DNA of 64,000 bases. Origin: an uncultured Paracoccaceae bacterium. Its GTDB lineage: Bacteria > Pseudomonadota > Alphaproteobacteria > Rhodobacterales > Rhodobacteraceae. Position numbers and translations under genes: made by a program. Where the stretch lies: contig CANLDN010000003.1 of NCBI GenBank assembly GCA_947489445.1, positions 372,001 to 436,000 of the forward strand, given 5' to 3'. Positions 18,283-28,698 of the stretch are shown in pieces. The notes beneath the pieces were generated by a model that saw only the letters and a list, made by a program, of their open reading frames with translations, ran no database searches and had not been told where the DNA came from. Position 1 is the first letter of the stretch; every line of letters begins with the position of its first letter.

Positions 18283-20477
18283 TTCCTGCCCCCATACCTG
18301 CTCTTCCCGCCACGCATTCCGCCACGACCCCCAGTACTCCGCCCCGCCGCCTTCTGCGCGTCTACAACCGCCTTGTCCACGGCCTGTTGCCGCGCGAGGG
18401 GGTCGTCGCTGACGACGAGGTCGACTGTTTCCAACCGTTTGACCTCGTCCCGCAGCCGCGCGGCTTCTTCGAATTCCAGGTTTTCGGCGGCCTTGCGCAT
18501 ATCCGTCCGAAGCCCGTCGAGCACGGCAGCGAGGTTGGCCCCGGCCATCGGTTTGTCGACCTTGGCGGTGACGCGGTTCATGTCCACGTCGCCTTTGTAG
18601 AGGCCGGCGAGGATATCCTCGACGTTTTTCTTCACCGTAGTGGGCGTGATCCCGTGATCCTCGTTATATTTCAATTGTTTGACGCGCCGCCGCTCGGTTT
18701 CCTTCATCGCCCGCTCCATGGAGCCGGTGATCCGGTCGGCATACATGATGACGCGGCCTTCGGCGTTCCGTGCAGCCCGTCCGACGGTTTGGACAAGCGA
18801 GGTCTCGGACCGCAGGAACCCTTCCTTGTCGGCGTCGAGGATCGCCACCAGCCCGCATTCGGGGATGTCGAGCCCTTCGCGCAGCAGGTTGATCCCGATC
18901 AGCACGTCGAAGGCGCCAAGCCGCAGATCGCGCAGGATCTCGATCCGTTCGATCGTGTCGATGTCGGAGTGCATGTAGCGGACGCGGATGCCCTGTTCGT
19001 GCATGTATTCCGTCAGATCCTCGGCCATGCGTTTGGTCAAGGTCGTGACAAGCGTGCGGTAGCCGTCTGCGGCGACCTTGCGGACCTCATCCAGCAGGTC
19101 GTCGACCTGCATTTCGACAGGCCGGATTTCGATTTCGGGGTCAATCAGGCCGGTGGGGCGGATGATCTGTTCGGTGAAGACGCCGCCGGCCTGTTCCAGC
19201 TCCCAAGCCGCGGGGGTGGCGCTGACGAAGACGGATTGCGGGCGCATGGCGTCCCATTCCTCGAACTTGAGCGGACGGTTGTCCATGCAGGAGGGCAGGC
19301 GGAACCCGTGTTCGGCCAGCGTGAATTTGCGCCGGTAGTCGCCTTTGTACATGCCGCCGATTTGCGGAACGGAGACGTGGGATTCATCAGCGAAGACGAT
19401 GGCATTGTCGGGGATGAATTCGAAGAGGGTGGGGGGTGGTTCGCCGGGCGCGCGCCCCGTGAGGTAGCGGGAGTAGTTTTCGATGCCGTTGCAGACGCCG
19501 GTGGCCTCCAACATCTCAAGATCGAAATTGGTGCGCTGTTCGAGGCGCTGTGCTTCCAGTAGTTTGCCGTCAGCGACCAGTTGGTCAAGTCGGATGCGCA
19601 GTTCCTTTTTGATGCCGATCATTGCCTGATTCATGGTCGGGCGTGGTGTCACGTAGTGGCTGTTCGCGTAGACGCGGACCTTTTCGAAGGTGTCGGTCTT
19701 TTCGCCGGTGAGTGGGTCGAATTCGGTGATGTTTTCAAGTTCTTCGCCGAAGAAGGAGAGTTTCCAGGCCCTGTCATCGAGGTGGGCGGGCCAGATTTCG
19801 AGGCTGTCGCCGCGGACCCGGAAGCTGCCGCGCTGGAAGGCCTGGTCGTTGCGCCGGTATTGCTGGGCGATGAGGTCGGCCATGATCTTGCGCTGGTCGT
19901 AGTCGCGGCCCACATGCAGGTCCTGCGTCATGGCCCCGTAGGTTTCGACCGAGCCGATGCCGTAGATGCAAGAGACGGAGGCGACGATGATCACGTCGTC
20001 GCGTTCCAGAAGCGCGCGGGTGGCGGAGTGGCGCATCCGGTCGATCTGTTCGTTGATCTGGGATTCTTTTTCGATGTAGGTGTCGGAGCGGGCGACATAG
20101 GCCTCTGGCTGGTAGTAGTCGTAGTAGCTGACGAAGTATTCGACGGCGTTTTCGGGAAAGAACCCTTTGAATTCACCGTAAAGCTGGGCCGCAAGGGTTT
20201 TGTTCGGGGCGAGGATGATGGCGGGGCGCTGGGTTTGTTCGATCACCTTGGCCATGGTGAAAGTCTTGCCGGTGCCGGTGGCGCCCAAGAGCACCTGATT
20301 TTGTTCGCCTTCCTTGATGCCTTCGCTCAGTTCCTTGATCGCAGTGGGCTGGTCGCCTGCCGGATCAAAATCCGTTGAGAGCACGAATGCCCTGCCGCCC
20401 TCCAGCTTTTCGCGGGTTTTGACGTCGGGGGCGGGGTTGGACAGGTAGTAATGCGGGTCGGTCTGGGCGTCGGCCAT
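18279..20477 (-). CDS. uvrB: Excinuclease ABC subunit B
   Basis: Damage-verification helicase of nucleotide excision repair. 732 residues from ATG 20477 ([11 protein letters not shown]), preceded by AAGGA; alternative in-frame starts are ATG 20504 and TTG 20531. Walker [15 protein letters not shown], beta-hairpin [20 protein letters not shown], helicase motifs in [15 protein letters not shown] and [32 protein letters not shown], and a C-terminal UvrC-binding UVR motif ([18 protein letters not shown]). The C-terminal tail is Gly/Arg-rich. The stop overlaps the PIN-like gene downstream. Confidence 0.96.
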   Translation of the reverse strand: MADAQTDPHYYLSNPAPDVKTREKLEGGRAFVLSTDFDPAGDQPTAIKELSEGIKEGEQNQVLLGATGTGKTFTMAKVIEQTQRPAIILAPNKTLAAQLYGEFKGFFPENAVEYFVSYYDYYQPEAYVARSDTYIEKESQINEQIDRMRHSATRALLERDDVIIVASVSCIYGIGSVETYGAMTQDLHVGRDYDQRKIMADLIAQQYRRNDQAFQRGSFRVRGDSLEIWPAHLDDRAWKLSFFGEELENITEFDPLTGEKTDTFEKVRVYANSHYVTPRPTMNQAMIGIKKELRIRLDQLVADGKLLEAQRLEQRTNFDLEMLEATGVCNGIENYSRYLTGRAPGEPPPTLFEFIPDNAIVFADESHVSVPQIGGMYKGDYRRKFTLAEHGFRLPSCMDNRPLKFEEWDAMRPQSVFVSATPAAWELEQAGGVFTEQIIRPTGLIDPEIEIRPVEMQVDDLLDEVRKVAADGYRTLVTTLTKRMAEDLTEYMHEQGIRVRYMHSDIDTIERIEILRDLRLGAFDVLIGINLLREGLDIPECGLVAILDADKEGFLRSETSLVQTVGRAARNAEGRVIMYADRITGSMERAMKETERRRVKQLKYNEDHGITPTTVKKNVEDILAGLYKGDVDMNRVTAKVDKPMAGANLAAVLDGLRTDMRKAAENLEFEEAARLRDEVKRLETVDLVVSDDPLARQQAVDKAVVDAQKAAGRSTGGRGGMRGGKSRYGGRK

Positions 20478-20563
20478 GGCGAGGGATTCCTTTGCTTGAC
20501 CCATAGTTGTTGTGTTTGGATGGTGGTTCAAGGGGCGCTGCTGACAGGTGATGTCAGGAGACC

Positions 20564-21395
20564 CTAGGCAGTGGTTTGCTCTGACATATCGAGGAGCGAT
20601 GTCAGGTAGGGCAGCAGATGGCTGTTTTTGGGTGTTTGCTGACCGCTATGGATCGCCTTTTGCGCAAGTTTAATGGCCGCACACTGGATGATCCGCAAGG
20701 ACGGCATGTTGGCTGCAGCCCCCAACGCCGATGCCCGGCTGTCGATGAACGTGGTGAATTTGGGGAGCGCATAGTTGTCGTATGGTACCACAAGGGCCCG
20801 GACGACTTCAAAGGCTGGATCCGCGCGCAGCCCCTTTGGATCAATGAGGTGCGGACCGTTGGCGGTCGGGATGACATTGCCAAGCCACAGATCGCCATGG
20901 ATGACCCGTTCTTCGGGTGTGGTTCGGGTGAGGTGATCCAACAGTGCAAGGGAGCGCTGTAATTCGCTGTGCTGCGGGTTGGATTTCGTGTCAGTCAGGC
21001 GATTTTTTAGGTCGCTTTTCAGCTCGGGCACGACACGCCCGTAGATCACCGAAAATCTGAAATTAGTGCTGGAGACGGCATGGGCGATTTCACCCAAGAG
21101 CCTTGTTGCCCGGGCCTCCTCCCCCTGGGTGGCGAGTTGGCTCAGTGTCGGACCGGCAAGCCATTCCATCAAAACAGCCGTCCGCAACAGGTGACGCGAT
21201 GGCCTGCGCCGCTGCATCGTCGTGTCTGGCTGTCAATTTCATTGGGGTGCGCCCGCGATTACAGATCAGAAAGGATATCTTTTGCGCGATGGTGCGGTGA
21301 ATGACAACAAGGATGTCGAACGTCAGGGGAGTTTCATCTTCGCGTCCTGAACTGAGCTGATGTGCAGGTGTGGAGGAGATCGACAACGAGCCCAT
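20564..21395 (-). pseudogene. Frameshifted APH(6)-type (streptomycin 6-kinase-like) phosphotransferase
   Basis: The downstream frame (20564-~21195) has the kinase core: LMEWLAGPTLSQLA, the Brenner motif VIHGDLWLGNVIP, and HLIDPKGLRADPAFEVVRAL, characteristic of the aminoglycoside/hydroxyurea kinase family (PF04655). The matching upstream part, ending PMKLTARHDDAAAQAIAS, is in a different frame (~21192-21395). Joining the two near 21195 gives about 275 residues, a normal family length. So either a 1-nt indel has inactivated the gene or there is a sequencing error. Because these enzymes are usually housekeeping-like relatives in environmental bacteria, antibiotic resistance should not be inferred. 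Confidence 0.7.
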
Positions 21396-21787
21396 TCTCG
21401 ACTGATGCTGCGCGACAGGTGGGTGTCTGCTTTGCTAAATTCCAGCGCAAGGCGCCCAGCTTCACTTGGCACCTTGAAGGCTCCATTCAACAAAAGTCAG
21501 CTAGCGGGCAAGTGACTCAGAAATCGTTTGCAAGGCAGTTGTGGTAAGAGCTGTTGTTTCGGTAAGATTTCCGGCAAATATGTGTTGAGCCTGTTTGATC
21601 CATATTTGGGACGAGGTGGGCATGGTGGCGTTTATTATGGGGCAGAAAAAAGCCTCAGCTTGGAACGGGTATGGCAGTCAACAGAATGAGATTTGTTGAC
21701 TGCCTTCAGATTTGGAAAGCAAAGTGCCGGTGAAGCATTGTCCGGCCGCAAATCCGGTGCCATCGGATAAAATCAGGATCGAAAAAC
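21396..21787. other. Gene-free stretch before the orphan secreted protein
   Basis: 392 bp, lower in GC than the flanks. I see no convincing gene, RNA or repeat. It presumably contains the promoter of the 707-residue gene, whose AGGAT ribosome-binding site is at 21775-21779. Confidence 0.4.
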
Positions 21788-23911
21788 ATGGTGGGCTGGC
21801 CTATGAAGAAACTTCTCATTCTTTTGATTGCAATTTGTAGTGTCGTGCTGCCCTGCACGGCGCGCGCGCAAGACGGCGAAACGCTCACGGAGCAAACCCA
21901 AGACCGGATTGATAACTTCATCCGACGAATGAAGGATTGGGGCTATTATTATGGGGATTTGGCAGGTACCGAAAACCTATGGCTGTCCTACGACGATGAG
22001 GTCAGTCAGGGATATCTGTTAATCGAAGGCGGTGACTGGGCTGTCTTTGATCGACGCCTATGCAGTGGCGCGTATGGTGTTAGTCACGAAGACGGATCGA
22101 TCTTTCAGATTGAACTCACAAACCCGGATGGACACGACATTGATTGTCTGACGCCAACCATCACGTCGCAGGTTGACGCCATCACATTGATGCAGCGCTA
22201 TCAGTGGTTCAACGCGCTCTTTATCAACTGGGATCATGTGCTGACGCCCAGTCCACTAAACGTTGGCGGATGGGATGGCTTTGAAGATATCAATGAAAGC
22301 TATGACAGCGAGAAACCTGATTTAGCGGACGATCCGCATTTGGCGCTATTTTGGCTCATGCACTTTGGGTTTACACTGGACGCACGCTATGATGAGGTGA
22401 AGGCGCTTATCACAACGCATGATCTGGCAGACCGGCTGGATGTCATCAATGATGCCATTGCGTTCTTTGACCACCAATCCCCCTACGACGATGTCGACAT
22501 CACAAACACCTATCGGGGGGATGCAGATTTCGCGAATATATATCTCAAGCGGCGGGCGTATCTGTTGTATATCACGCGCAGCTACAACTATGCATCGGGC
22601 GCGGATGGGTTCGATGCATGGTGGCATTCTATCAACCTTTATCCGCAAGCTGAGCGGTATATGATCAGGCGCATCAGGTGGCTGGCCAATAACCTTAAGG
22701 AACATGATCAATGGCAGCCGTTTTCCGATCTGCTCACACAGGAACCCGCACTGGATGACATCAGCCTGCTGTCTTACGCCCGCGCCCTTAATCCACTGGC
22801 GACCGACGCTGATCGTCAACAACAGTCCGCACGTTTTTTGGATGAACTGATTTCCGGTGAGCAGCTCTGGAAAAACCCAACTGAGCGACGGTTTGGACAG
22901 GTGATGATCTGGGAAGTGCGCGAGCTTGTTGATGATAACCCGCGACTTCAGGCAGCGACGGCCATCTATTTTGCAGATGACACGATCAGTGAAGAATTTC
23001 AGGACATAAACGTTATCCTCAACGGCGTGGATGCCAATCAGAATATCGCCGAAGTACGTAAAGCGGTTACCTCGCTGGAAGAGGCAGGGGACCAGTTTGA
23101 CCGCTTTGAAGCGACCGATGCGCAGCGCCAGACCTTTTGGCGCACCATTGACGATACACTGGATCAGGCGCGCGCGACCTCAGATGAGGTGCTTTTTGAG
23201 GTGATCGCCAACCTTGACGATGAAGAGGTGCAAAAACGAGCGTTGCGCTACGTCTACACGCAGGACATCCCGGAAAAGACGCAAGCCTTTACGGACCTCT
23301 TTATTCGTCTGGAGCCGGGCAGCTATGACATGCCGGATATCTTTGACGGTGTATTTCCGCAGATGTTCAACGGACCGGACGATCCCAACATTGCGCTGGC
23401 AAGGCAGCTCTTTTTTGTACCAGAGACGGACCACCGCAACGATTGGGCAGCAGAACGCAGCCGCGAAGCGGCGACTATGTTTTTTTTGGATACAGTGCAT
23501 TGGCCGGAAAATTTCGATTTCTTTATGGCGTTATTAGCGGATCCGAAGTTAAACGATCTGGCCAATTTGAAAGAAGACGTTTTGCGCAACCTGTTATCGC
23601 AGGAATACGACACGCGCATAAACTCAACGCACCAGATGAGCCAGGACCAATTAGAGACAATGCTGGACACCATCAGTGACGTGCTTCGACAGCCTGGCTG
23701 GCATGAATACCGCTTTTCCCAGGAAGCCATCAGAGTAATCTACTATATGGACAATCCCTTGGCCAAGGAATGGATGGACCGCAATCATGATAACCGGAAG
23801 TGGTTGGGGACGTTTCCCAATGTCGATATGGGTTTCGATCCGCTGAGGGTTGAAATCAACGACGCCATTGAGGCGTCTTTGGAGTTTATTGAGGAGAAAT
23901 TGGCGGAGTAG
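21788..23911 (+). CDS. Large secreted protein of unknown function (707 aa)
   Basis: Begins MVGWPMKKLLILLIAICSVV with a cleavable signal peptide ending near TARAQ-DGE; ATG 21803 is an alternative start, but AGGAT lies 9 nt before 21788. The mature protein is about 680 residues, acidic, rich in D, E, W, Y and F, mostly helical in appearance, with repeated short helices in the second half (DEVLFEVIANLDDEEVQKRAL) that could be HEAT-like. Only two or three cysteines are present. I recognise no family. It stands alone between gene-free stretches, and its codon/base composition looks more AT-rich than its neighbours, which would fit acquisition by transfer. Confidence 0.72.
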   Translation: MVGWPMKKLLILLIAICSVVLPCTARAQDGETLTEQTQDRIDNFIRRMKDWGYYYGDLAGTENLWLSYDDEVSQGYLLIEGGDWAVFDRRLCSGAYGVSHEDGSIFQIELTNPDGHDIDCLTPTITSQVDAITLMQRYQWFNALFINWDHVLTPSPLNVGGWDGFEDINESYDSEKPDLADDPHLALFWLMHFGFTLDARYDEVKALITTHDLADRLDVINDAIAFFDHQSPYDDVDITNTYRGDADFANIYLKRRAYLLYITRSYNYASGADGFDAWWHSINLYPQAERYMIRRIRWLANNLKEHDQWQPFSDLLTQEPALDDISLLSYARALNPLATDADRQQQSARFLDELISGEQLWKNPTERRFGQVMIWEVRELVDDNPRLQAATAIYFADDTISEEFQDINVILNGVDANQNIAEVRKAVTSLEEAGDQFDRFEATDAQRQTFWRTIDDTLDQARATSDEVLFEVIANLDDEEVQKRALRYVYTQDIPEKTQAFTDLFIRLEPGSYDMPDIFDGVFPQMFNGPDDPNIALARQLFFVPETDHRNDWAAERSREAATMFFLDTVHWPENFDFFMALLADPKLNDLANLKEDVLRNLLSQEYDTRINSTHQMSQDQLETMLDTISDVLRQPGWHEYRFSQEAIRVIYYMDNPLAKEWMDRNHDNRKWLGTFPNVDMGFDPLRVEINDAIEASLEFIEEKLAE

Positions 23912-24291
23912 CCAGTGTCAGGACAGTCGCGACGGGATATGTGGACAGCTGCCATCAATGCATATGCAGTAAAGTAACATTTAGTCCTGCATGGCAGGCC
24001 TCTGGCCTTGCAACTATCTCAAGGGCGCAGCGAATGGCCGGTTCGGTGAAGTTGCACTGCAACATCATATGTCATGATGAATGGCAGCTTAGGGCCGTCA
24101 ACAACGAGGCAAACGGCACATTTCTCTCAGATGCTGCGCAACGCATGAATGTCTAATAAGGTCATAGTCATACAAACTGGCTCGGCAGAAATGCAACATC
24201 TTACTTGTCGATGACTGCTCCTGCGCGCATCAACTTCCAAGACCAACCCAGTTGCCTCGTTTTGGAAATTGACCGGCAGTGGTGCAGCAAG
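23912..24291. other. Gene-free stretch
   Basis: 380 bp without a convincing gene, repeat or RNA. It separates the converging orphan secreted-protein gene and the DUF1304 gene; no clear terminator hairpin was found. Confidence 0.35.
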
Positions 24292-24690
24292 TCAAAATGA
24301 CCCAGCACTTGATTTTCGTGACGACACAAGGTCGAGCGCGACAAGGAGCAAGGCAAGACCCGATGGCACAATCTGAAACATGCCCGCGCGTGCAGATATT
24401 GTGACCGCTGCGGCAACTCCTGCGATCATGACAAAAAGAAGAAAACAGGTCGCAATGCGTCTTTGCCAAATGCGGTCGCCGATGAACAGCGACCACGCAA
24501 GTCCAGCCGCCAAGAAGGCGTTGTATACACCCTGATTTGCAGCCAATTGCGTAGTTTGTGCGAACAGCTCAGTCGACATTGTACTGAAAACCAGCGGTCC
24601 TCGGCTTGTCCAGGCAAAAATCTCAAACCAGGCGATATAGACATGCAGGGCCGCGATGAGTGTGACAAGTGATAGCAGCAGCATTCTCAT
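24292..24690 (-). CDS. DUF1304 family integral membrane protein
   Basis: 132 residues with four membrane helices. The family pattern is clear: LHVYIAWFEIFAWTSRGPLVF near the N-terminus and TQLAANQGVYNAFLAAGLAW in the second helix region. The biochemical role of DUF1304 proteins is unknown. It starts 9 nt after the stop of the GntR gene upstream, so they are likely co-transcribed, although no functional link to uronate metabolism is obvious. Confidence 0.8.
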   Translation of the reverse strand: MRMLLLSLVTLIAALHVYIAWFEIFAWTSRGPLVFSTMSTELFAQTTQLAANQGVYNAFLAAGLAWSLFIGDRIWQRRIATCFLLFVMIAGVAAAVTISARAGMFQIVPSGLALLLVALDLVSSRKSSAGSF

Positions 24691-24699
24691 ACCATGCCC

Positions 24700-25380
24700 C
24701 TATTCATCAAAGTATGCCTTGTGCGTGGTGTAGATGGCCTCGATCGTGGGTGTCAGGCGATCAAGATGTCTGCGCAGCACGTCATCAGCCGCCGGTGCGT
24801 CCCCGTCAAACAGAGCCCGCAATAGTCTTTGATGATCATCATACAAAACATCCATCGCTTCCCTGCTGGTCAGGGCCAACATGCAAAGGCGGTCAACCTG
24901 CGCTTTGTTCTCAGCGATGATGTCAAATGCAAAGGCTTGCTTGGCCGATGCGCATAAGAGTTTGTGAAACTGGTAGTCCAGATCATGAAAAAGGCTGACA
25001 TTACCCGCCGCAATGGCGTCGGCCTGTTCGCGCAGGTTTGCCTTCAATGCGGCATCGACCGACGTGTCACGGTCGCGTACCGCAGAACGGACAACTTCCA
25101 GTTCAACAGCAGCACGCACAAAGCGGGCGTTTGCGATCAACTGCCGCGAGAACGGTCGCACGACCGTTGCGCGTTGCGGGCGGACCAGCAACAGGTTGAG
25201 GTTCGCAAGCCGGGTGAATGCTTCCCGTACTGGTTGACGTGAATAGCCAAATGATTTCGCGACTTCGGTCTCCGATATCTTTGTTCCCGGGAGCAACTCC
25301 AATCGGGTGATCTGCCCGTACAATTCGTCAAAAACAACGTCACTGCTTGTCGTGCGCGCAAGGGTTCCGAGTGCCGTCAT
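24700..25380 (-). CDS. GntR-family (FCD) transcriptional regulator of the uronate cluster
   Basis: 226 residues: GntR winged helix (about 10-75; ISETEVAKSFGYSRQPVREAF region) and an all-helical FCD ligand domain with the conserved D/H metal-type residues (HDLDYQFHKLL, DDHQRLLRALF, VLRRHLDRL). It is divergent from the TRAP transporter across 343 bp that contain two matching dyads, so it probably regulates that operon, as UxuR/ExuR/KdgR-type FCD proteins do for sugar acids. The effector is likely a uronate or KDG derivative by context only. Confidence 0.83.
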   Translation of the reverse strand: MTALGTLARTTSSDVVFDELYGQITRLELLPGTKISETEVAKSFGYSRQPVREAFTRLANLNLLLVRPQRATVVRPFSRQLIANARFVRAAVELEVVRSAVRDRDTSVDAALKANLREQADAIAAGNVSLFHDLDYQFHKLLCASAKQAFAFDIIAENKAQVDRLCMLALTSREAMDVLYDDHQRLLRALFDGDAPAADDVLRRHLDRLTPTIEAIYTTHKAYFDE

Positions 25381-25447
25381 GTTTTACTGTTCCAACCTCT
25401 GTTCGCTTGCAGTTTGGCAGAGTTGAGTAAGGAATAACAGATATAAT

Positions 25448-25462
25448 TTGGATACTAGACGA
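25448..25462. promoter_or_regulatory. GntR operator candidate, copy 1
   Basis: TTGGATACTAGACGA. Its first 11 bases are the exact reverse complement of CTAGTATCCAA in copy 2. Both fit the dyad TTG-N2-TA-N-TA-N2-CAA, this copy with one mismatch in the last arm. It is 68 bp upstream of the gntR start. Confidence 0.55.
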
Positions 25463-25525
25463 CGTTATATCCCATGTTTTGAAAGGGAAAACTTCACAAC
25501 AAGCTTAACGTTGGCAATTTTTATG

Positions 25526-25540
25526 TTGACTAGTATCCAA
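25526..25540. promoter_or_regulatory. GntR operator candidate, copy 2
   Basis: TTGACTAGTATCCAA, a full match to the dyad TTG-N2-TA-N-TA-N2-CAA. It lies in opposite orientation to copy 1, 78 bp away centre to centre, on the dctP side of the divergent region. Confidence 0.58.
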
Positions 25541-25723
25541 GTTTTAGTGTTGGCTCTCGATCAGAACGAGGGAGGCGTGATGGCGCCTGCTGGGCAGAAG
25601 TTCAATTGACTCAACCAAGGTTGAACGCTGCACAAGCGCGCCATTTTGCAAACCTTCGGACACGACAGTCGGTCAAATGAAGCCGGAAAAAACCAAGACC
25701 TGAACCTGATCTGGGAGGATAGA

Positions 25724-26707
25724 ATGTTCAATTTTTCACTCAAAACGATAGCCGCGACCGCGGTTTTGCTGGGCGGCATTTCAACTGCGCAGGCTGACGT
25801 GACGCTGCGCGGCGCAAGCATGTTCGATGAAGACCATGCATTCACCAAAACCCTGCGCGAATTTGAACGGCTGGTCGCCGAAAACTATGATGGCGACGTC
25901 AGCTTTGATCTGCGCCTGAATGGTGAGCTTGGGGTCGAATCCGACTACGTTACCTACCTCAACCAAGGCGTCGCGGTGGACTATACAATCCTTGCTCCTT
26001 CCAACATGGCCGTCTTTTCAGAGTCCATTCCATTGATGGACATGCCGTTCCTGTTCCGCGATCTGGAACATTGGGACGCAGTGCTGTCATCGGATGCGTT
26101 GAAACCGCTAGAGGATGATCTGCGCGAAGCCGCGGGCATCGTGATTGTCGGTTATCATGGTGGGGGCGTACGGAACCTGGCCTCTGCCGAACCCATCAAA
26201 AACATGGAAGAGCTTGCAGGCCACCGGATGCGCGTCATGGGGGCGCCCATTCAGGCGCAGACATTCTCAGCCGTGGGTGCGGCCCCCTCTGCCATTGCTT
26301 ATAATGAAGTCTATAACGCCATCCAGACAGGCGTGATCGCCGGGTTCGAGAACGAGGCGGCTTCCATCCAGAACCTCAAGTTCTATGAGGTCGCGCCGCA
26401 TATCTCGCTGACCCAGCATACGATCACCGTCCGTCCGATTGTGATGTCCGCAAAAATCTTTGATGAACTGCCTGCGGATCTGCAAGCTGCAATCATGGAA
26501 GCTGGTGCTGAGGCTGGAGCCTTTGGCCGGGCACTGGAAAGCGGTCAGGATGGTGAAAAGCTTCAGGCGATGATCGACGCCGGTCAGATCCAGGTGCATG
26601 AATTCGAAGGCCGCGATGAAATGCTTGAACTGGTCCAACCCGTGCAGGATGCCTACGCGGCAGAGCTTGGTGCGACGGAACTGCTCGAAAACGTTCGTGG
26701 CATGTGA
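25724..26707 (+). CDS. TRAP transporter substrate-binding protein (DctP family)
   Basis: 327 residues from ATG 25724, which has GGGAGG 5 nt upstream and gives a signal peptide MFNFSLKTIAATAVLLGG...AQA-DVT. Family landmarks: LRGASMFDEDHAFTKTLREF, LNGELGVESDYVTYLNQG, FLFRDLEHWDAVL and HRMRVMGAPIQAQTFSAVGA, the last containing the conserved arginine that grips a carboxylate. It delivers an organic acid to the DctQM membrane pair. The KdgF/SDR/KdgK genes downstream suggest a uronate or unsaturated uronate as ligand. Confidence 0.9.
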   Translation: MFNFSLKTIAATAVLLGGISTAQADVTLRGASMFDEDHAFTKTLREFERLVAENYDGDVSFDLRLNGELGVESDYVTYLNQGVAVDYTILAPSNMAVFSESIPLMDMPFLFRDLEHWDAVLSSDALKPLEDDLREAAGIVIVGYHGGGVRNLASAEPIKNMEELAGHRMRVMGAPIQAQTFSAVGAAPSAIAYNEVYNAIQTGVIAGFENEAASIQNLKFYEVAPHISLTQHTITVRPIVMSAKIFDELPADLQAAIMEAGAEAGAFGRALESGQDGEKLQAMIDAGQIQVHEFEGRDEMLELVQPVQDAYAAELGATELLENVRGM

Positions 26708-26800
26708 TCTCCCAGCTGACGGGCGGTGCGCCATCTGCGCCGCCCGTTGGCACCAATCGCGACGCGGTCTGCCGTGTCGTACCGCGAAATAGGGCAGATC

Positions 26801-27295
26801 ATGCTTGGACGATTTCTTGATAAGTTCTGCACGGGGCTGCGCATTTTGCTTGGCGTGATGATGGGGGCATTGGCGATCCCTGTCGCGATGCAAGTGGTCT
26901 CTCGCTACACCGGCTTGATCCCGACCTACCTTTGGACAGAGGAACTCGCGACATTCCTTTTCGTCTGGATTGTCATGATCGGGTCCATTGTCGCTGTCTG
27001 GGATGGCACACATTTTGATGTGCGGATCACCCGGAATGCGACTGGCCCACTCTTACGCTTGTTTCAGGACGGCATTGTCCATGTTGCAATCATGATCTTT
27101 GGGGCTTTGTTCCTCGTTTACGGGATCGAATACACAGAATTTGGCGGCAACCAGCGCTCTGTGATGATGCGCGCCAATCTTGCGATCACACACATATCTG
27201 TTCCTATCGCGGGCGGGCTTTGGCTTTTGCTCTCTGGGTACCGGCTGTCAGAAACGGTCGCTCAATTCCTGAACCGAGAGAACAAACAAACATGA
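26801..27295 (+). CDS. TRAP transporter small membrane subunit (DctQ family)
   Basis: 164 residues from ATG 26801 (AGGG just upstream) with four membrane helices. TYLWTEELATFLFVWIVMIG is the hallmark W-x-E-E-hydrophobic helix of DctQ. It pairs with the DctM subunit, whose ATG overlaps its stop (ATGA). Confidence 0.9.
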   Translation: MLGRFLDKFCTGLRILLGVMMGALAIPVAMQVVSRYTGLIPTYLWTEELATFLFVWIVMIGSIVAVWDGTHFDVRITRNATGPLLRLFQDGIVHVAIMIFGALFLVYGIEYTEFGGNQRSVMMRANLAITHISVPIAGGLWLLLSGYRLSETVAQFLNRENKQT

Positions 27296-28602
27296 TCCTC
27301 GATACCGCCACTGCGGCCACGATGCTGATCGCTGGGTTCTTGATCCTGATTTTCATCCGCATTCCTGTTGCCTTTGCGCTGGGTCTCGCGACCATTCCTG
27401 TGGTGCTGCTTGAACTGCGCCTGACACCATTCATCGTGTTGGACCGCATGTTCCAATCATACAATTCCTTCATCCTGCTGGCGGTGCCGTTCTTTCTACT
27501 CGCAGCAAACTTGATGAACTCGGGCAAAGTCACCGACCGCCTGATTGAGCTGGCACGCGTGCTGACAGGCTGGATGCCCGGAGGGCTTGGCCATGTGAAT
27601 GTCGCGGTTTCCATGCTGTTTGCAGGCATATCCGGCTCTTCGACCGCTGATGCCGCAGGGATTGGAAAAATCCTCATTCCTGCAATGCAAAAGGAAGGCT
27701 ACGACACCCGGTTCGCCGTTGCGATTACGGCCTGTTCGTCCGTGATGGGTGTGATCATCCCGCCGTCGATCTTGATGATCGTCTGGGGCGGTGTGATGCA
27801 AGTATCAGTCGGTGCACTGTTCTTGGGCGGTGCCATCCCCGGTTTGATGATTGGCCTTGCCTTGATGGCGACGGTTTATGGCTTTGCAAAGGCCCGCAAC
27901 TATCCGGTCACGGCATCACCAAACTGGAGCGAGTTCTGGGCCGCATGGAAAGGTGCCGCACTTGCGCTACTGACGCCCGTATTTGTGATCGGCGGTATCG
28001 TGGGCGGCCTCGTCACCCCCACCGAAAGCGCCATTATCGCGGCCGGTTATGCGCTGATCCTCGGCATGTTCGTTTACCGCACTGTCACACCCAAAGATCT
28101 CGGCTTTATCCTTTATGACACCGCCCGCTTTGCCGCCATCTCCCTTTTTGCCATTGGTACGGCCTCTGCATTCGGGTGGTTGTTGTCTTTCTACAATGCG
28201 CCGCGCCTCATCGTTGAGGTGCTGACCGCTTGGCAAATGGGGCCGTTTGGCACGGCCCTGTTGATTGCACTGCTCTTTTTGCTGTTCGGCCTGTTCATCG
28301 ATGCCATTCCGACCATCATCATTCTTGGCACGGTTCTGATGCCCGTGGCGCAGGCAGGCGGCGTTGATCCGATTGCCTTTGCCATCATCGGGATTGTCTC
28401 GCTCGCCTTTGGTCTGGTGACGCCGCCTTACGGATTATGCCTGCTGATCTCTGCCGCGATTGGTGGTCTCAACGTCGTGCAGGTTCTGCGAGAGGTCGTG
28501 CTCATTCTCGCCCCGATGCTGCTCATCCTCATCCTATTGGCGGCATTCCCTGAAATCATTCTGTGGCTCCCCAAGACCCTGATGCCGGGAGCATTCCGCT
28601 AA
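27292..28602 (+). CDS. TRAP transporter large membrane subunit (DctM family)
   Basis: 436 residues from ATG 27292, about twelve membrane helices. Family motifs: IRIPVAFALGLATIP, AVPFFLLAANLMNSGKVTDRL, MLFAGISGSSTADAAGIGKI and VIIPPSILMIVWG. It is the sodium-coupled transport channel of the TRAP system and is translationally coupled to DctQ. Confidence 0.92.
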   Translation: MILDTATAATMLIAGFLILIFIRIPVAFALGLATIPVVLLELRLTPFIVLDRMFQSYNSFILLAVPFFLLAANLMNSGKVTDRLIELARVLTGWMPGGLGHVNVAVSMLFAGISGSSTADAAGIGKILIPAMQKEGYDTRFAVAITACSSVMGVIIPPSILMIVWGGVMQVSVGALFLGGAIPGLMIGLALMATVYGFAKARNYPVTASPNWSEFWAAWKGAALALLTPVFVIGGIVGGLVTPTESAIIAAGYALILGMFVYRTVTPKDLGFILYDTARFAAISLFAIGTASAFGWLLSFYNAPRLIVEVLTAWQMGPFGTALLIALLFLLFGLFIDAIPTIIILGTVLMPVAQAGGVDPIAFAIIGIVSLAFGLVTPPYGLCLLISAAIGGLNVVQVLREVVLILAPMLLILILLAAFPEIILWLPKTLMPGAFR

Positions 28603-28698
28603 TGGCCCCCCAATTCATGCAGTGAACGCGCTGCGACGACAGCCAATTTGAACATATGACAACAGCGAAGCACAGGCTTTGCAAAAGGAAGGATCGAC

